Source of the DNA: Rodentibacter heidelbergensis
GTDB lineage: Bacteria > Pseudomonadota > Gammaproteobacteria > Enterobacterales > Pasteurellaceae
DNA length: 64,000 bases
Direction: 5' to 3'
Assembly (NCBI RefSeq): GCF_002000125.1
Contig: NZ_MLHH01000003.1
Span: forward strand, 1 to 64,000
Shown here: one piece after another, positions 1-9,696 of the stretch
Layout of the letters: the number at the start of each line of letters is the position of its first letter
Position numbering within the stretch: the first letter of the stretch is position 1
Translations under genes and position numbers: made by a program
Notes under the pieces: model-generated
Databases searched by the model: none
What the model saw: only the letters and a program-made list of their open reading frames with translations
What the model was told of the DNA's origin: nothing

Positions 1-511
1 CTTTTCCCGGAATGACCGTTAGCACCAGCATGCCTGAACGTAAATCCTGTGGTTCAACCAGTACTCGGGTGGTGATATAACCAAAATCAATCAAGCGATT
101 TTGAATACGGCGCAATAAAACATTAATCCCCTCTGCCCCAATACAAGCCGGTAAGGCAAAATCCCTTTCTGCATAAACTGCATTTAATGCCCAATGAAAA
201 CGACTCGGCTGGATGAGTTTTTTATTCTCGTTATTCTCATCAAAATCCGTCAATACCAATTGATGAATAGGAAAACATTGTGCCTCTTGCTGAGGAAAGC
301 CATGGGTTTTCGTTTTTTCGGCTTCGAATCTGACATTTGGTGATTGTACTTGCTGGGATTGGATTTCACTGTTGAGGTCTGTTTGTTGCTGTTGTTGGCG
401 GGAAATAATCTGTTTTTCAGTCTCTGTTGGAGGACGATTCTGCACCGCTTGCACAAAAGAAGGGAAAAGAAAAAGGGTGGTTAAAGTCAAATAAGAAAAT
501 GGGACTTTCAT
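1..511 (-). CDS. ShlB/FhaC/HecB-family (TpsB) outer-membrane transporter, N-terminal part
   Basis: Partial gene running off the left edge; about 170 N-terminal residues are present. Reading back from the ATG at 511 gives a Sec signal peptide (Lys-2, a hydrophobic stretch, cleavage likely after VQA near residue 22), then a Gln-rich linker with a run of five Gln, then a segment matching a POTRA_2 domain (a cysteine pair, Arg-rich NVLLRRIQNRLIDFGYITTR, and a closing LVLTVIPGK). This arrangement is typical of TpsB transporters, which secrete large TpsA haemolysins or adhesins across the outer membrane through a 16-strand barrel. The barrel lies outside the window, so the substrate is unknown; a tpsA partner would be expected further left. 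The ribosome binding site is weak. Family assignment is fairly sure; HxuB (haem/haemopexin) or adhesin type cannot be decided. Confidence 0.8.
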   Translation of the reverse strand, partial: MKVPFSYLTLTTLFLFPSFVQAVQNRPPTETEKQIISRQQQQQTDLNSEIQSQQVQSPNVRFEAEKTKTHGFPQQEAQCFPIHQLVLTDFDENNENKKLIQPSRFHWALNAVYAERDFALPACIGAEGINVLLRRIQNRLIDFGYITTRVLVEPQDLRSGMLVLTVIPGK

Positions 512-663
512 AGAAAATATACGATCTTTATTCAATTGTGTTTTCTAATAAGCGCTGAGAATATTTGATAAAAAAGAAAAATTCAAGGAAAAATAAGCAT
601 TAGTAAGGTTCAAACAAATAAAGATCCGATTTGTTATTGAGCTGTTTAACTAAAATTCATTTC

Positions 664-715
664 TTCAAAAAATTTTCTCAGTCATCTATATTTTTTTGTA
701 CTAGTGTAGTAGTAT
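664..715 (+). promoter_or_regulatory. trpBA promoter with TrpR operator
   Basis: GTACTAGTGTAGTAGTAT at 698-715 matches the TrpR operator consensus GTACTAGTTAACTAGTAC at 14 of 18 positions and keeps the two-fold symmetry. A plausible sigma-70 promoter lies just upstream: TTCAAA (664-669), 17-bp spacer, TATATT (687-692), which puts the start site on the operator. The only downstream genes are trpBA. The operator match is seen directly; the -35 choice is weak. A second TrpR-type site lies in front of aroG at 61596-61613. Confidence 0.75.
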
Positions 716-752
716 GGCGAACATTCTCATCATTTAATAAAAAGGAAACCCC

Positions 753-1949
753 ATGGCAGACACATTATTAAATCCCTATTTTGGTGAATTTGGCGGGATG
801 TATGTACCGGAAATTCTTGTACCGGTACTTCAGCAATTGGAAAAAGCCTTTGTTGAAGCCAAGGATGACCCTAAATTTCAGCAAGAATTTCAAGATTTAC
901 TGAAAAATTATGCTGGCAGACCAACCGCATTAACCCTTTGTCGTAATCTGACAAAAGGTACAAAAGCGAAAATTTATCTCAAACGTGAAGATCTTTTACA
1001 TGGTGGAGCGCACAAAACCAATCAGGTGCTTGGGCAAATTTTACTGGCAAAACGGATGGGGAAAACCCGTATCATTGCTGAAACCGGTGCCGGTCAGCAT
1101 GGTGTCGCAACAGCCCTTGCCTGTGCGATGCTTGATATGCCCTGCCGCGTTTATATGGGGGCAAAAGATGTAGAACGCCAATCGCCTAATGTATTTCGAA
1201 TGCGTTTAATGGGGGCTGAGGTTGTACCGGTGCAAAAAGGCTCTTGTTCCTTAAAAGATGCCTGTTGTGAGGCCATGCGTGATTGGTCTGCCAACTATGA
1301 AACCACCCATTACTTATTAGGTACTGCGGCAGGCCCTCACCCTTTTCCTACCATTGTGCGTGAATTTCAAAAAATGATTGGCGAAGAAACAAAGCGCCAA
1401 ATCATAGAAAAAGAAGGTCGCCTACCGGATGCGGTAATTGCTGCTGTGGGCGGCGGATCTAATGCCATTGGTATGTTCAGTGATTTTATTGATGAGCCAA
1501 ATGTCCGTCTAATCGGCGTAGAACCGGCAGGAAAAGGAATTGAAAGTGGTGAGCATGGCGCACCTTTAGGCCATGCTAGAGTGGGTATTTATTTCGGTAT
1601 GAAATCGCCTTTAATGCAAACAGAAGATGGACAGGTGGAAGAGTCTTACTCCATTTCTGCAGGGTTAGACTTCCCTTCTGTCGGCCCGCAACATGCTTAT
1701 TTGCAAAGTATCGGTCGGGCGGAATATCCTTCCATTACCGATGATGAAGCCTTAAATGCCTTTCAAGCCCTTGCAAAACACGAGGGAATTATTCCTGCTT
1801 TAGAAAGCTCACATGCCCTTGCACAAGCGCTTAAAATGATTCATCAAGAACCTGACAAAGCGCAAATTCTTGTGGTGAATTTATCCGGGCGTGGTGATAA
1901 AGATATTTTCACCGTGGACAATATTTTAACTGAAAAAGGAATGAAATAA
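753..1949 (+). CDS. trpB: Tryptophan synthase beta chain
   Basis: PLP-dependent beta subunit that condenses indole with L-serine to give L-tryptophan, working as an alpha2-beta2 complex with TrpA in the cytoplasm. 398 aa, full length. Visible signatures: the PLP-lysine segment HGGAHKTNQ near residues 83-91, the phosphate-binding loop GGGSNAIG near 230, and the C-terminal SGRGDKD. A good ribosome binding site (AAGGAAACC) precedes the ATG. Its stop overlaps the trpA start by one base, so the two are translationally coupled. trpBA stands alone here, without trpEGDC, as is usual in Pasteurellaceae. Transcription is probably repressed by TrpR through the operator upstream. Confidence 0.98.
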   Translation: MADTLLNPYFGEFGGMYVPEILVPVLQQLEKAFVEAKDDPKFQQEFQDLLKNYAGRPTALTLCRNLTKGTKAKIYLKREDLLHGGAHKTNQVLGQILLAKRMGKTRIIAETGAGQHGVATALACAMLDMPCRVYMGAKDVERQSPNVFRMRLMGAEVVPVQKGSCSLKDACCEAMRDWSANYETTHYLLGTAAGPHPFPTIVREFQKMIGEETKRQIIEKEGRLPDAVIAAVGGGSNAIGMFSDFIDEPNVRLIGVEPAGKGIESGEHGAPLGHARVGIYFGMKSPLMQTEDGQVEESYSISAGLDFPSVGPQHAYLQSIGRAEYPSITDDEALNAFQALAKHEGIIPALESSHALAQALKMIHQEPDKAQILVVNLSGRGDKDIFTVDNILTEKGMK

Positions 1950-2761
1950 TGAGCCGTTTTAATCGTCAATTTGCGACACTCAACGCAAAAAATGAGGGAG
2001 CTTTTGTTCCTTTTGTCACCCTATGTGATCCAACATTTGATCGCTCTTTCGAGATTATTTGCACACTTGTTGATAATGGGGCGGATGCCCTTGAATTAGG
2101 TTTTCCTTTCTCTGATCCGCTTTTAGACGGCCCGGTTATTCAAGCCGCCAATAATCGTGCGTTAGAGGCCGGACACAGCACAGAAGATAGCTTTAAATTA
2201 CTTGAAAAAGTGCGGTCAAAATATCCAGAAATTCCTATCAGTTTACTCCTTTGTGTAAACCTGATTTTTGCAAAAGGGCTTGATGCCTTTTACCAACGTT
2301 GTGCAGAAGTGGGCGTGGATGCCGTATTGGTGGCAGATATTCCATTATTGGCAAAAGAAGATTACATCAATGCGGCCAAAAAACACGGTATTCAACCGGT
2401 GTTCATTTGCCCGCCAAATGCTGATGCGAAAACTATCCAAGGTGTAGCCGAAAACAGCGAGGGCTACACTTATTTGGTTTCCCGTGCCGGTGTCACCAGT
2501 GCGGAGAACCAAACACATGCCAAAAATCTGGATACATTGATAGAACAATTGAAAGCACATAATGCCCCGCCTATTTTACAAGGCTTTGGGATTGCTCAAC
2601 CCAATCAGGTAAAAGAAGCCTTACAATTGGGGGCGGCAGGGGCAATTTCCGGCTCAGCCACGGTGAATATTATTGCTTCAAATTTAGACAATCAGGCAAA
2701 ATGCCTAGCTGAATTAGCTGAGTTTGTGAAAGCGATGAAAGCCGCCACAAAACAACATTGA
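1949..2761 (+). CDS. trpA: Tryptophan synthase alpha chain
   Basis: Alpha subunit of tryptophan synthase: cleaves indole-3-glycerol phosphate to indole and glyceraldehyde-3-phosphate, and passes indole through the tunnel to TrpB. 270 aa, a TIM barrel of usual length. The catalytic Glu lies in [18 protein letters not shown] (residues about 48-65) and the catalytic Asp in VLVADIPL (about 129). The start codon shares a base with the trpB stop. A USS core (AAGTGCGGT, 2218-2226) lies within the gene. Confidence 0.98.
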   Translation: MSRFNRQFATLNAKNEGAFVPFVTLCDPTFDRSFEIICTLVDNGADALELGFPFSDPLLDGPVIQAANNRALEAGHSTEDSFKLLEKVRSKYPEIPISLLLCVNLIFAKGLDAFYQRCAEVGVDAVLVADIPLLAKEDYINAAKKHGIQPVFICPPNADAKTIQGVAENSEGYTYLVSRAGVTSAENQTHAKNLDTLIEQLKAHNAPPILQGFGIAQPNQVKEALQLGAAGAISGSATVNIIASNLDNQAKCLAELAEFVKAMKAATKQH

Positions 2762-2788
2762 TAAGATAGGTTTGAGCAAATTTAAAGC

Positions 2789-2818
2789 AAAAGTGCGGTG
2801 ATTTTTCACCGCACTTTT
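2789..2818. terminator. Bidirectional terminator made of an inverted uptake-signal pair
   Basis: AAAAGTGCGGTGA (2789-2801) and its exact complement TCACCGCACTTTT (2806-2818) form a 13-bp stem with a TTTT loop and T/A runs on both sides. It lies between the convergent trpA and tyrA genes and can serve both. Confidence 0.85.
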
Positions 2819-2857
2819 GGCTTTTTAGTATGGATAACAGATATGTTGTATTTCGTC

Positions 2858-3982
2858 TTACCCTTGCTTCAGATCATTAGCTTGTTGTAGCAATTGATGG
2901 CTTTCTTTTAAAAATTGCTCGGAATAGTCACCAAACCATGCTCTCACCTGATGAAAGGCCTCAATAAACCCTTGTCGATCATGATTTTCAAAGAATTTCA
3001 GTGCGTCCTCATAGGTTTGTTTTAGGCTTTCAATCACTTCAAGATTTTCCGGTTTATCCATAATAATATCCGCATAAAGCTCGGCATCTTGTGCGAATAA
3101 ACGGCCAATCATTGCCAACTCTAAGCGATAAATCGGCGAAGAAAGCGCCAGTAAATTCGCTAAATTGACCGGTTGTTTAGAAAGATGTAAACCATTCGCA
3201 AAGGTCGAAAAGTGACGTAAAGCTTGCACATAAGTCATATGGTGATCATGTTCAATGGCATCGGTTTGATGAATTTTCGCTCCCCAAATTTGAATTTGTT
3301 CAAGTAACCATTCATAACGTTCAGGAAAACGTCCTTCACAACACACCACCACCTGTTTTGCCATACTGGCAATATCCGGCCCAAACATCGGGTGCAGGCC
3401 CACCACTGCTCCTTGATGAATTTCCAACATTTTTGCCAAAGGCTCACGTTTCACCGAGGTGAGATCCGCCAACAGCATATTTTCTGTTAAATAAGGTTTT
3501 AAACGCTCAATGGTTTCAAGTGTATTGGCAATTGGCACAGAAACAATCACCACATCTGCATTGGTAAGAATACGCTCTGCTACATTCCAATCATCACGTT
3601 CTAAAACAGAAATTGGATAGCCGGAGGCACGCAGATAGCGGGCAAATAATCCACCCAGTTTTCCATATCCCCCTACAATCACAATTTTTTTAATGTTGGG
3701 ATTGACGGTTTTAAAACCAAATTGATTTTCATTGGTGTAGGATTCCCGCATAAAGCGGCGTAGTACATCTTCAATTAAATCCGGTGAAATCCCCGCTTTT
3801 TCGGCTTCTAAACGGCGAGCTTGCAACATAGAAATTTCACGGTCGGGGGCATAGATAGGGAGGCCATGTTGATGTTTCACTTTGCCGACTTGTGAAACCA
3901 GTTCAAGGCGTTTAGAAAAAAGTTGAATGAGTTCGCGGTCGAGCGAGTCAATTTCGGAACGTAAATTGTTGAGCGCTTCCAT
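2858..3982 (-). CDS. tyrA: T-protein: chorismate mutase / prephenate dehydrogenase
   Basis: Bifunctional enzyme of tyrosine synthesis. Residues about 1-90 are an AroQ-type chorismate mutase (ALNNLRSEIDSLDRELIQLF, then RREISM-type helix residues). Residues about 98-374 are an NAD-dependent prephenate dehydrogenase with the Rossmann loop GGYGKLGG near residue 104 and the catalytic-region motif HPMFGPD near 197. 374 aa, equal to the enterobacterial T-protein. AGGTGG precedes the ATG. It is convergent with trpA and stands alone. No TyrR box was recognised upstream. Confidence 0.97.
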   Translation of the reverse strand: MEALNNLRSEIDSLDRELIQLFSKRLELVSQVGKVKHQHGLPIYAPDREISMLQARRLEAEKAGISPDLIEDVLRRFMRESYTNENQFGFKTVNPNIKKIVIVGGYGKLGGLFARYLRASGYPISVLERDDWNVAERILTNADVVIVSVPIANTLETIERLKPYLTENMLLADLTSVKREPLAKMLEIHQGAVVGLHPMFGPDIASMAKQVVVCCEGRFPERYEWLLEQIQIWGAKIHQTDAIEHDHHMTYVQALRHFSTFANGLHLSKQPVNLANLLALSSPIYRLELAMIGRLFAQDAELYADIIMDKPENLEVIESLKQTYEDALKFFENHDRQGFIEAFHQVRAWFGDYSEQFLKESHQLLQQANDLKQG

Positions 3983-4070
3983 AATCCACCTGTAATTTTT
4001 TATTTACATAATTTGTAAGAAAATAATTACAGGCAAGATTACTGGAATTTATCAGGAAAGGCAAATGAAA

Positions 4071-4991
4071 TTAGGGGGATTGTGTGATTAATCGCTGTGG
4101 GCGAATGACATTGCCATCAATCAACGCCACCCCCAAAAACATATTCTCCGCTGAAAATAACCGCACTTGGCCTTGTAATTGCTGATCGTTGGCAAATTTT
4201 ACACGCTGGCCAAAACCAATCCCACGGCTTTGTGTTTCATTCAAATGCAATGCGGGCAATTTGTTCACCGCTGTATCCGTTGGTAATAAATACTGATCCA
4301 GCAAGGCTAAATCCTGCTGCGCTGCGAGGTTTTGCAACTCATCCCAGCTCATCATTGCCTCAACAGGATAATCTGCCACCGCTGTTCTGCGTAACATCGT
4401 CACATGGGCACCACAGCCTAACGTTTCGCCTAAGTCATCTACCAAAGTGCGAATATAAGTGCCCTTGGAGCAATGCACTTCCAAGGTTAAATAAGGGGCT
4501 TGATATTCAATAAAGTTCAGTTCAAAAATAGTAATCGGGCGGGCTTCACGTTCTACGGTGATGCCTTGGCGAGCATATTCATACAAAGGTTTTCCCTGAT
4601 GTTTTAAGGCCGAAAACATGGTCGGCACTTGTAAAATATCGCCCCGAAATGGCTCAAGTGCGGTCAAAATTTGGGATATTTCCACATTCACTGCTCGCCT
4701 TTCCACGATCTGCCCTTCTGCATCGGAGGTATCCGTACGTTCGCCTAATTTTGCCGTCACCAAATAACGCTTATCCGCATCCAACAAAAATTGCGAAAAT
4801 TTGGTGGCTTCACCTAAACAAATAGGTAACATGCCTGTTGCTAAGGGGTCGAGCGCCCCAGTATGTCCGGCTTTGTTTGCTTGGAAAAGGCGTTTGACTT
4901 TTTGCATAATGTCATTAGAAGACATCCCTTGCGGTTTATCCAATAAAAACACGCCGTCAATATCCCGCCCCCGCTTGCGTGGTCTTGACAT
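4071..4991 (-). CDS. truB: tRNA pseudouridine(55) synthase
   Basis: Makes pseudouridine-55 in the T-loop of all elongator tRNAs. 306 aa. The motif [19 protein letters not shown] (residues about 42-60) holds the catalytic Asp; [13 protein letters not shown] (about 178-190) and a short C-terminal PUA-like part are also visible. The start overlaps the rbfA stop by one base (TAATG), so it is coupled to rbfA. It is the last gene of the rimP-nusA-infB-rbfA-truB cluster. Confidence 0.97.
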   Translation of the reverse strand: MSRPRKRGRDIDGVFLLDKPQGMSSNDIMQKVKRLFQANKAGHTGALDPLATGMLPICLGEATKFSQFLLDADKRYLVTAKLGERTDTSDAEGQIVERRAVNVEISQILTALEPFRGDILQVPTMFSALKHQGKPLYEYARQGITVEREARPITIFELNFIEYQAPYLTLEVHCSKGTYIRTLVDDLGETLGCGAHVTMLRRTAVADYPVEAMMSWDELQNLAAQQDLALLDQYLLPTDTAVNKLPALHLNETQSRGIGFGQRVKFANDQQLQGQVRLFSAENMFLGVALIDGNVIRPQRLITQSP

Positions 4992-5377
4992 TATGCCTCT
5001 TCCTCAACGTGTTTACGTTCATCTTCACGCACCACGTTCGTCACTAAATTGGACATTCTCATACCTTCGACTAAGGATTGATCATAGATAAAACGAATTT
5101 CCGGCACAATGCGTAACCGCATGGCTTTGCCAAGTAAGGTACGAATATAAGGCGCGGCTTTTTCTAACCCTTTCATTCCCTGTTCAATCGCACTTTCATC
5201 ATGATCGAACAAAAAAGTGACAAAAATTTTGGCATACGCCAAATCGCTGGACACTTCCACATCGGATACGGTTACCATACCAATACGGGGATCTTTTACC
5301 TCACGCTGCAAAATCACTGCAATTTCTTTTTGGATTTCTTGCGCCACACGGTCGCTACGTTTAAATTCTCGAGCCAT
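4991..5377 (-). CDS. rbfA: 30S ribosome-binding factor A
   Basis: Late 30S maturation and cold-shock factor that binds near the 5' end of 16S rRNA. 128 aa from the ATG at 5377. Two in-frame ATGs exist six bases apart (5383 and 5377). The second is preferred because AGGAA sits about 7 bases before it, and because it gives the [20 protein letters not shown]-terminus normal for the family. KH-like type-II fold residues include [17 protein letters not shown] and LRIVPEIRF. It has its own extended -10 promoter upstream, because nadV separates it from infB. Confidence 0.95.
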   Translation of the reverse strand: MAREFKRSDRVAQEIQKEIAVILQREVKDPRIGMVTVSDVEVSSDLAYAKIFVTFLFDHDESAIEQGMKGLEKAAPYIRTLLGKAMRLRIVPEIRFIYDQSLVEGMRMSNLVTNVVREDERKHVEEEA

Positions 5378-5416
5378 TTTCATTTCCTATTTTCAAAATG
5401 CGTTTCAAAGCGGGGA

Positions 5417-5425
5417 ATTATAACA
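5417..5425 (-). promoter_or_regulatory. Extended -10 promoter for rbfA-truB
   Basis: On the minus strand TGTTATAAT (an extended -10, TGnTATAAT) lies 40 bases before the rbfA ATG at 5377. No good -35 is present, as is common for extended -10 promoters. It lets rbfA-truB be transcribed independently of infB and nadV. Confidence 0.6.
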
Positions 5426-5488
5426 AAATTTATTCCCCAAAAGTGAAAAGTGCGGTGGTTTTTGGCAGTATTTTTGAGTACAAATAAA

Positions 5489-5521
5489 GTGAGCGATATA
5501 TCAAACACAATAAAGGCTCAC
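5489..5521 (-). terminator. Possible weak terminator after nadV
   Basis: GTGAGC (5489-5494) and GCTCAC (5516-5521) form a 6-bp stem with a 21-base loop, followed on the minus strand by TTTATTTG. It lies in the 176-base gap between nadV and rbfA, which also holds a USS core at 5448-5456. The stem is short, so termination is uncertain. Confidence 0.3.
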
Positions 5522-5553
5522 CGTTAAATGCGTTAAATAGCGATAATTTTCTC

Positions 5554-7032
5554 CTAGAAAGCATTAAGTACATTTTGTCTAATTTGATCAAAATCCGTTC
5601 GGCGTAGCAGTTTACCGTCTTCAAAGAGTATTTCTAATAAATCATCACTAAAATCATCTTTGGCGGTTAAGCCGTCAATATAGGTATCATAAGAAAGGAC
5701 TTTAACACGACCTTTTTGGGATTTTTTTAACCCGTTGTCGGTTTTAGGGTTTTTAAAGATCGCTTTTTCTTCCCCATTAATCGTGATAGCGGTGGCTTTT
5801 ACGGCAAATCCTAAGGTATCACGCGTATTACGCTGATAGGTTTGCGCTCCAACACCAAACACAATATTGCTGGAAGCAAAGCCTTTGGCTTTTAGCCCCT
5901 CTAAAATTTTCACCATTTTTTCATAAGTCACGCCATCACCATAAATTGCGCCGATATGAGGATCGAGAACTTTGTAACCTTTCTGATTTACCTTACCACC
6001 AAAAATATCCCATAAACAATCAATTAGCCCTTTACGTTCATGCTCGGTATCCGCCGTTGGATCGCCACAAATAATCGCAAAAAAATCACCACTATCAGGA
6101 CGAATAACCAAACGGGCATTTTCAGGTCTTGCCATAATTTCCGCCTTTAATAAAGGTAAATTAACGGTAATGTTATGCCAAAAATCTGTCGTATCCGACA
6201 CAATAGATAACATACTATTCGGAAATTTTGCCATTAAATAACGGAAGGTGGGCAATTCATCAATACCATGTGAACTCATCACCGAGTGTTCTGATGCTGG
6301 GATTGATGTACCAATTAACCCCTTTGAACCATAATAGGTTTCAATGAAAGAGATCGCAGGGATCGTATCCGTACCTAAAAAAGCAGTCAAATGACCGGCG
6401 CCTGAGGTTTCCGCTGATTCTAAAGAACCCATACCCCGCATTGAGAAATCATGAGATTGAAATGGAACCTGATCTTGGTTATCACAGGTTTCCTCTGCAA
6501 ATTTAACTAATGCACTCCGATAAGCAAATGCCATAGAAGCTGAGGTCATCGGTTGCCAGAGGGAGACATTAATGAGGGTTTCTAAATAGTTAGTCAGCCA
6601 AAAGAAATCAGGATGGGTGTTTTCAATCGTCATCACCGGGACTTTAATTGCCACGGTTTTTCCTTCAGGAATGGCTTTAATTCGGATGGGTAAGTAACCT
6701 AGCTCGTGTAACTGTTTAATATGTTCTCCAGTGTCGTCCAACCGCAGTGTTTTTTTAATAAAAGCTGAATATTCAGACACAATGTCATCTTTATCCCGGG
6801 AAAAGAAGTTATCATTAAAATAATGGATTAAATATTTAATAATAAATGCTTGAAAACCAAAGGATACAACCCTTGTTAAATAGGGTGCTTGTTTATTACT
6901 ACGAGGCGTAAATGTACTATAAAGAATTTGTGAACCTTCAGGGTACATTATTCGATGGGAGGTTTTGTAAAAATCACATAACAATGATGGTATAGCACTG
7001 GCACGACTATAATGATTTACTAAATTATCCAT
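5554..7032 (-). CDS. nadV: Nicotinamide phosphoribosyltransferase
   Basis: Converts nicotinamide and PRPP to nicotinamide mononucleotide, giving NAD by salvage and hence V-factor independence in Pasteurellaceae. 492 aa from the ATG at 7032. The reading frame is open up to a GTG at 7107, but that codon lies in the loop of the infB terminator; starting at 7032 gives the MDNLVNHYSRASAIPSLLCD N-terminus expected from Haemophilus ducreyi NadV (recalled, not aligned). Family residues seen: FYKTSHRIMYPEG near 22-34, the catalytic His in SHDFSMRGMGSLESAETSGAG, and RPDSGDFF in the phosphoribosyl site. The gene is inserted between infB and rbfA in a normally contiguous cluster. A possible promoter (TTCACC, 17 bp, TGTTAT) sits in the 50 bases before the start. 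Strong assignment. Confidence 0.96.
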   Translation of the reverse strand: MDNLVNHYSRASAIPSLLCDFYKTSHRIMYPEGSQILYSTFTPRSNKQAPYLTRVVSFGFQAFIIKYLIHYFNDNFFSRDKDDIVSEYSAFIKKTLRLDDTGEHIKQLHELGYLPIRIKAIPEGKTVAIKVPVMTIENTHPDFFWLTNYLETLINVSLWQPMTSASMAFAYRSALVKFAEETCDNQDQVPFQSHDFSMRGMGSLESAETSGAGHLTAFLGTDTIPAISFIETYYGSKGLIGTSIPASEHSVMSSHGIDELPTFRYLMAKFPNSMLSIVSDTTDFWHNITVNLPLLKAEIMARPENARLVIRPDSGDFFAIICGDPTADTEHERKGLIDCLWDIFGGKVNQKGYKVLDPHIGAIYGDGVTYEKMVKILEGLKAKGFASSNIVFGVGAQTYQRNTRDTLGFAVKATAITINGEEKAIFKNPKTDNGLKKSQKGRVKVLSYDTYIDGLTAKDDFSDDLLEILFEDGKLLRRTDFDQIRQNVLNAF

Positions 7033-7080
7033 AAAATTTATTACCCGATAACAATCTAATTTCGTTTTGTGGTGAACACC

Positions 7081-7123
7081 AAATAAAAAGCGGTTACTTC
7101 TTATCACAGAATATAACCGCTTT
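7081..7123 (-). terminator. Intrinsic terminator downstream of infB
   Basis: On the minus strand AAAGCGGTTA and TAACCGCTTT (arms at 7114-7123 and 7087-7096) form a 10-bp stem followed by TTTTATTT. It lies 41 bases after the infB stop and 54 bases before the nadV ATG, so nadV is unlikely to depend on infB readthrough alone. Confidence 0.8.
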
Positions 7124-7164
7124 CAATATTTAGCAGAATTGTTAGACAAGCTACTGCCTAATCA

Positions 7165-9684
7165 TTAAATGGTGCGTTTCACTTCAACCACTTCAAAGAC
7201 TTCAATTTGGTCGCCCACTTTGACATCATTGTAGTTTTTCACGCCGATACCACATTCCATATTGCTACGCACTTCGGCCACATCATCTTTGAAACGACGG
7301 AGGGATTCCAATTCACCTTCAAAAATAACCACGTTGTCACGCAACACACGGATTGGGTTATTACGTTTAACAATTCCTTCTGTCACCATACAGCCGGCAA
7401 TCGCACCAAACTTCGGATGACGGAAGACATCACGCACTTCGGCCAAGCCAATGATTTCTTGTTTGAATTCAGGCTGTAACATACCGCTCATGGCCGCTTT
7501 GATTTCGTTAAGCAATTCATAAATGATGGAATAGTAACGTAAATCAATATTTTCGCTTTCAATCACACGGCGGGCTGACGCATCGGCACGCACGTTAAAA
7601 CCAACCATAATTGCATTGGAGGCGGCCGCTAATGTGGCATCGGTTTCTGTAATACCACCCACACCGGAACCGACCACTTTCACTTTGACTTCGTCTGTTG
7701 AAAGTTCGTGTAAAGCTTGAACAATGGCTTCCACCGAACCCTGTACGTCCGCTTTGACGATGACATTCAATTCTGCCACATCGCCTTCCGTCATATTGCT
7801 AAACATATTTTCAAGTTTCGCTTTTTGTTGACGGGCAAGTTTGACCTCACGGAATTTACCTTGACGATATAACGCTACTTCACGCGCTTTTTTCTCATCA
7901 CGCACAACCGTGGCTTCATCACCGGCAGCCGGTACACCGGAAAGCCCAAGTACTTCCACTGGGATAGATGGGCCTGCTTCCTCAATTTCTTTACCATTTT
8001 CATCACGCATTGCACGCACACGGCCATATTCGAAACCACAGAGTACAATATCGCCTTTGCGTAACGTACCGGATTGCACCAAAATGGTGGCCACCGGGCC
8101 ACGCCCTTTATCAAGGTAAGATTCAATCACCACACCACTTGCCATACCGTCTTTTACAGCGGTTAATTCAAGTACTTCAGATTGAAGAAGGATGGCATCT
8201 AACAATTCATCAATACCAAGGCCTTGTTTTGCAGAAACCGGCACAAATTGAACATCACCACCGAATTTTTCTGAAATCACCTCATGTTGGAGCAATTCTT
8301 GCTCAACACGATCCGGATTGGCTTCCGGTTTGTCAATTTTGTTTACCGCCACCACTAATGGTGCACCTGCGGCTTTGGCGTGCTGAATCGCTTCAATGGT
8401 TTGAGGCATCACACCATCATCAGCCGCCACCACAAGTACTACAATATCAGTCACTTTCGCACCACGAGCACGCATTGAGGTAAAGGCAGCGTGTCCCGGT
8501 GTATCAAGGAAAGTGATCATTTTGCCATCGTCCATTTCCACATGGTATGCACCGATGTGTTGGGTAATGCCTCCCGCTTCACCGGCTGCCACTTTCGCTT
8601 TACGGATATAGTCAAGTAAAGAGGTTTTACCATGGTCAACGTGGCCCATAATGGTCACCACCGGTGCACGGGTCACTTTTTCTGCATTCACATCACGATC
8701 GCCAAGTACTGCTTCTTCCAGCTCATTTTCATTACGAAGAATCACTTTATGACCAAGTTCTTCTGCCACTAATTGTGCGGTTTCTTGATCAAGCACTTGG
8801 TTAATGGTAACCATTTCACCCATTTTCATCATCATTTTAATGATTTCAGTGGCTTTAATCGCCATTTTGTTGGCAAGCTCTGCAACGGTAATGGTTTCGC
8901 CAATTACCACATCAGCTTTAGCCACTTGAACCGGTTTGGTGAACGCCTGTTGTAATGCCGCCCCTTTCTTACCGTTTTTACCTTTACCTAATTTTCCTTC
9001 TTTTTGGTTTTTACGGTTAGATTCACGCTCATTTCGATTATTTTTGCTGTTATCATCATCACGACCGCCTTTTTTCGCTTTAGCGACTTTATTTTTTCCA
9101 CGACCACGATTTTCATTGCGGCGCTCTTCTTCATCTTCCGCTTCAAGGGCATATTTTGAGCTTAAATGATAATCTGAATAATCTTCTGAAGAGGCATCAT
9201 TTTCATCCTCTTCCATTTCGGCATAGCGTTTAGCATCTTCCGCAGCTTGACGAGCTTGCTCTTCTGCTTTTTGACGAGCCATTTCTTCTGCTTTACGGCG
9301 TAATTCGGCCTCTTCTGCTTTGCGTTTCTCTTTTTCCACATCAACAGATTTAGGCTTCGTTTCGACCGCACTTTTCGCTGCTTTTTCGGCTTTTACTTTT
9401 TCCGCTTCCGCTTTGGCTTTTTCTGCTTCTAAGCGTGCTTTTTCTTCTGCGGCTTTCTTTTCAGCGGCTTTTTTGGCTTCCAACTCTTGTTGTGCTTTTA
9501 ATTTTGCCGCTTCTTCTGCTTTCTGTGCCGCATCGGTTTTCACCGTTCTTTTTTTACGCACTTCCACTTGAACCGCTTTGCTTTTACCCGCTGTTGTGGT
9601 GCTGCTCACCGTGGTTTTGGTTCTGCGTTGAATACTTAGTTTTTTCGGCGCTTCACTCTCGGCTTTTTTTACTTCATCTGTCAT
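7165..9684 (-). CDS. infB: Translation initiation factor IF-2
   Basis: GTPase that delivers initiator fMet-tRNA to the 30S subunit and promotes subunit joining. 839 aa. In order: a short IF2_N segment ([20 protein letters not shown]), a long Lys/Glu/Ala-rich coiled-coil linker (about 60-170), an Arg/Lys/Gly-rich stretch (about 180-245), a second IF2_N domain (about 255-310), then the G domain with GHVDHGKT (near 347), DTPGHAAF (G3) and NKIDKP (G4), then domains II-IV. The initiator tRNA it uses is encoded at the head of the same cluster. It follows nusA by 12 bases. Confidence 0.98.
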   Translation of the reverse strand: MTDEVKKAESEAPKKLSIQRRTKTTVSSTTTAGKSKAVQVEVRKKRTVKTDAAQKAEEAAKLKAQQELEAKKAAEKKAAEEKARLEAEKAKAEAEKVKAEKAAKSAVETKPKSVDVEKEKRKAEEAELRRKAEEMARQKAEEQARQAAEDAKRYAEMEEDENDASSEDYSDYHLSSKYALEAEDEEERRNENRGRGKNKVAKAKKGGRDDDNSKNNRNERESNRKNQKEGKLGKGKNGKKGAALQQAFTKPVQVAKADVVIGETITVAELANKMAIKATEIIKMMMKMGEMVTINQVLDQETAQLVAEELGHKVILRNENELEEAVLGDRDVNAEKVTRAPVVTIMGHVDHGKTSLLDYIRKAKVAAGEAGGITQHIGAYHVEMDDGKMITFLDTPGHAAFTSMRARGAKVTDIVVLVVAADDGVMPQTIEAIQHAKAAGAPLVVAVNKIDKPEANPDRVEQELLQHEVISEKFGGDVQFVPVSAKQGLGIDELLDAILLQSEVLELTAVKDGMASGVVIESYLDKGRGPVATILVQSGTLRKGDIVLCGFEYGRVRAMRDENGKEIEEAGPSIPVEVLGLSGVPAAGDEATVVRDEKKAREVALYRQGKFREVKLARQQKAKLENMFSNMTEGDVAELNVIVKADVQGSVEAIVQALHELSTDEVKVKVVGSGVGGITETDATLAAASNAIMVGFNVRADASARRVIESENIDLRYYSIIYELLNEIKAAMSGMLQPEFKQEIIGLAEVRDVFRHPKFGAIAGCMVTEGIVKRNNPIRVLRDNVVIFEGELESLRRFKDDVAEVRSNMECGIGVKNYNDVKVGDQIEVFEVVEVKRTI

Positions 9685-9696
9685 TATTCATTCTCC

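Noticed and set aside
7033-7107. A 25-codon N-terminal extension of nadV starting at GTG 7107
   Set aside because: The GTG lies in the loop of the infB terminator and the extra residues do not resemble the NadV family, which begins at the ATG at 7032.
7968-8483. A 171-residue reading frame antisense to infB
   Set aside because: It lies over conserved G-domain codons of infB and has His/Gln-rich low-complexity composition typical of a shadow frame.
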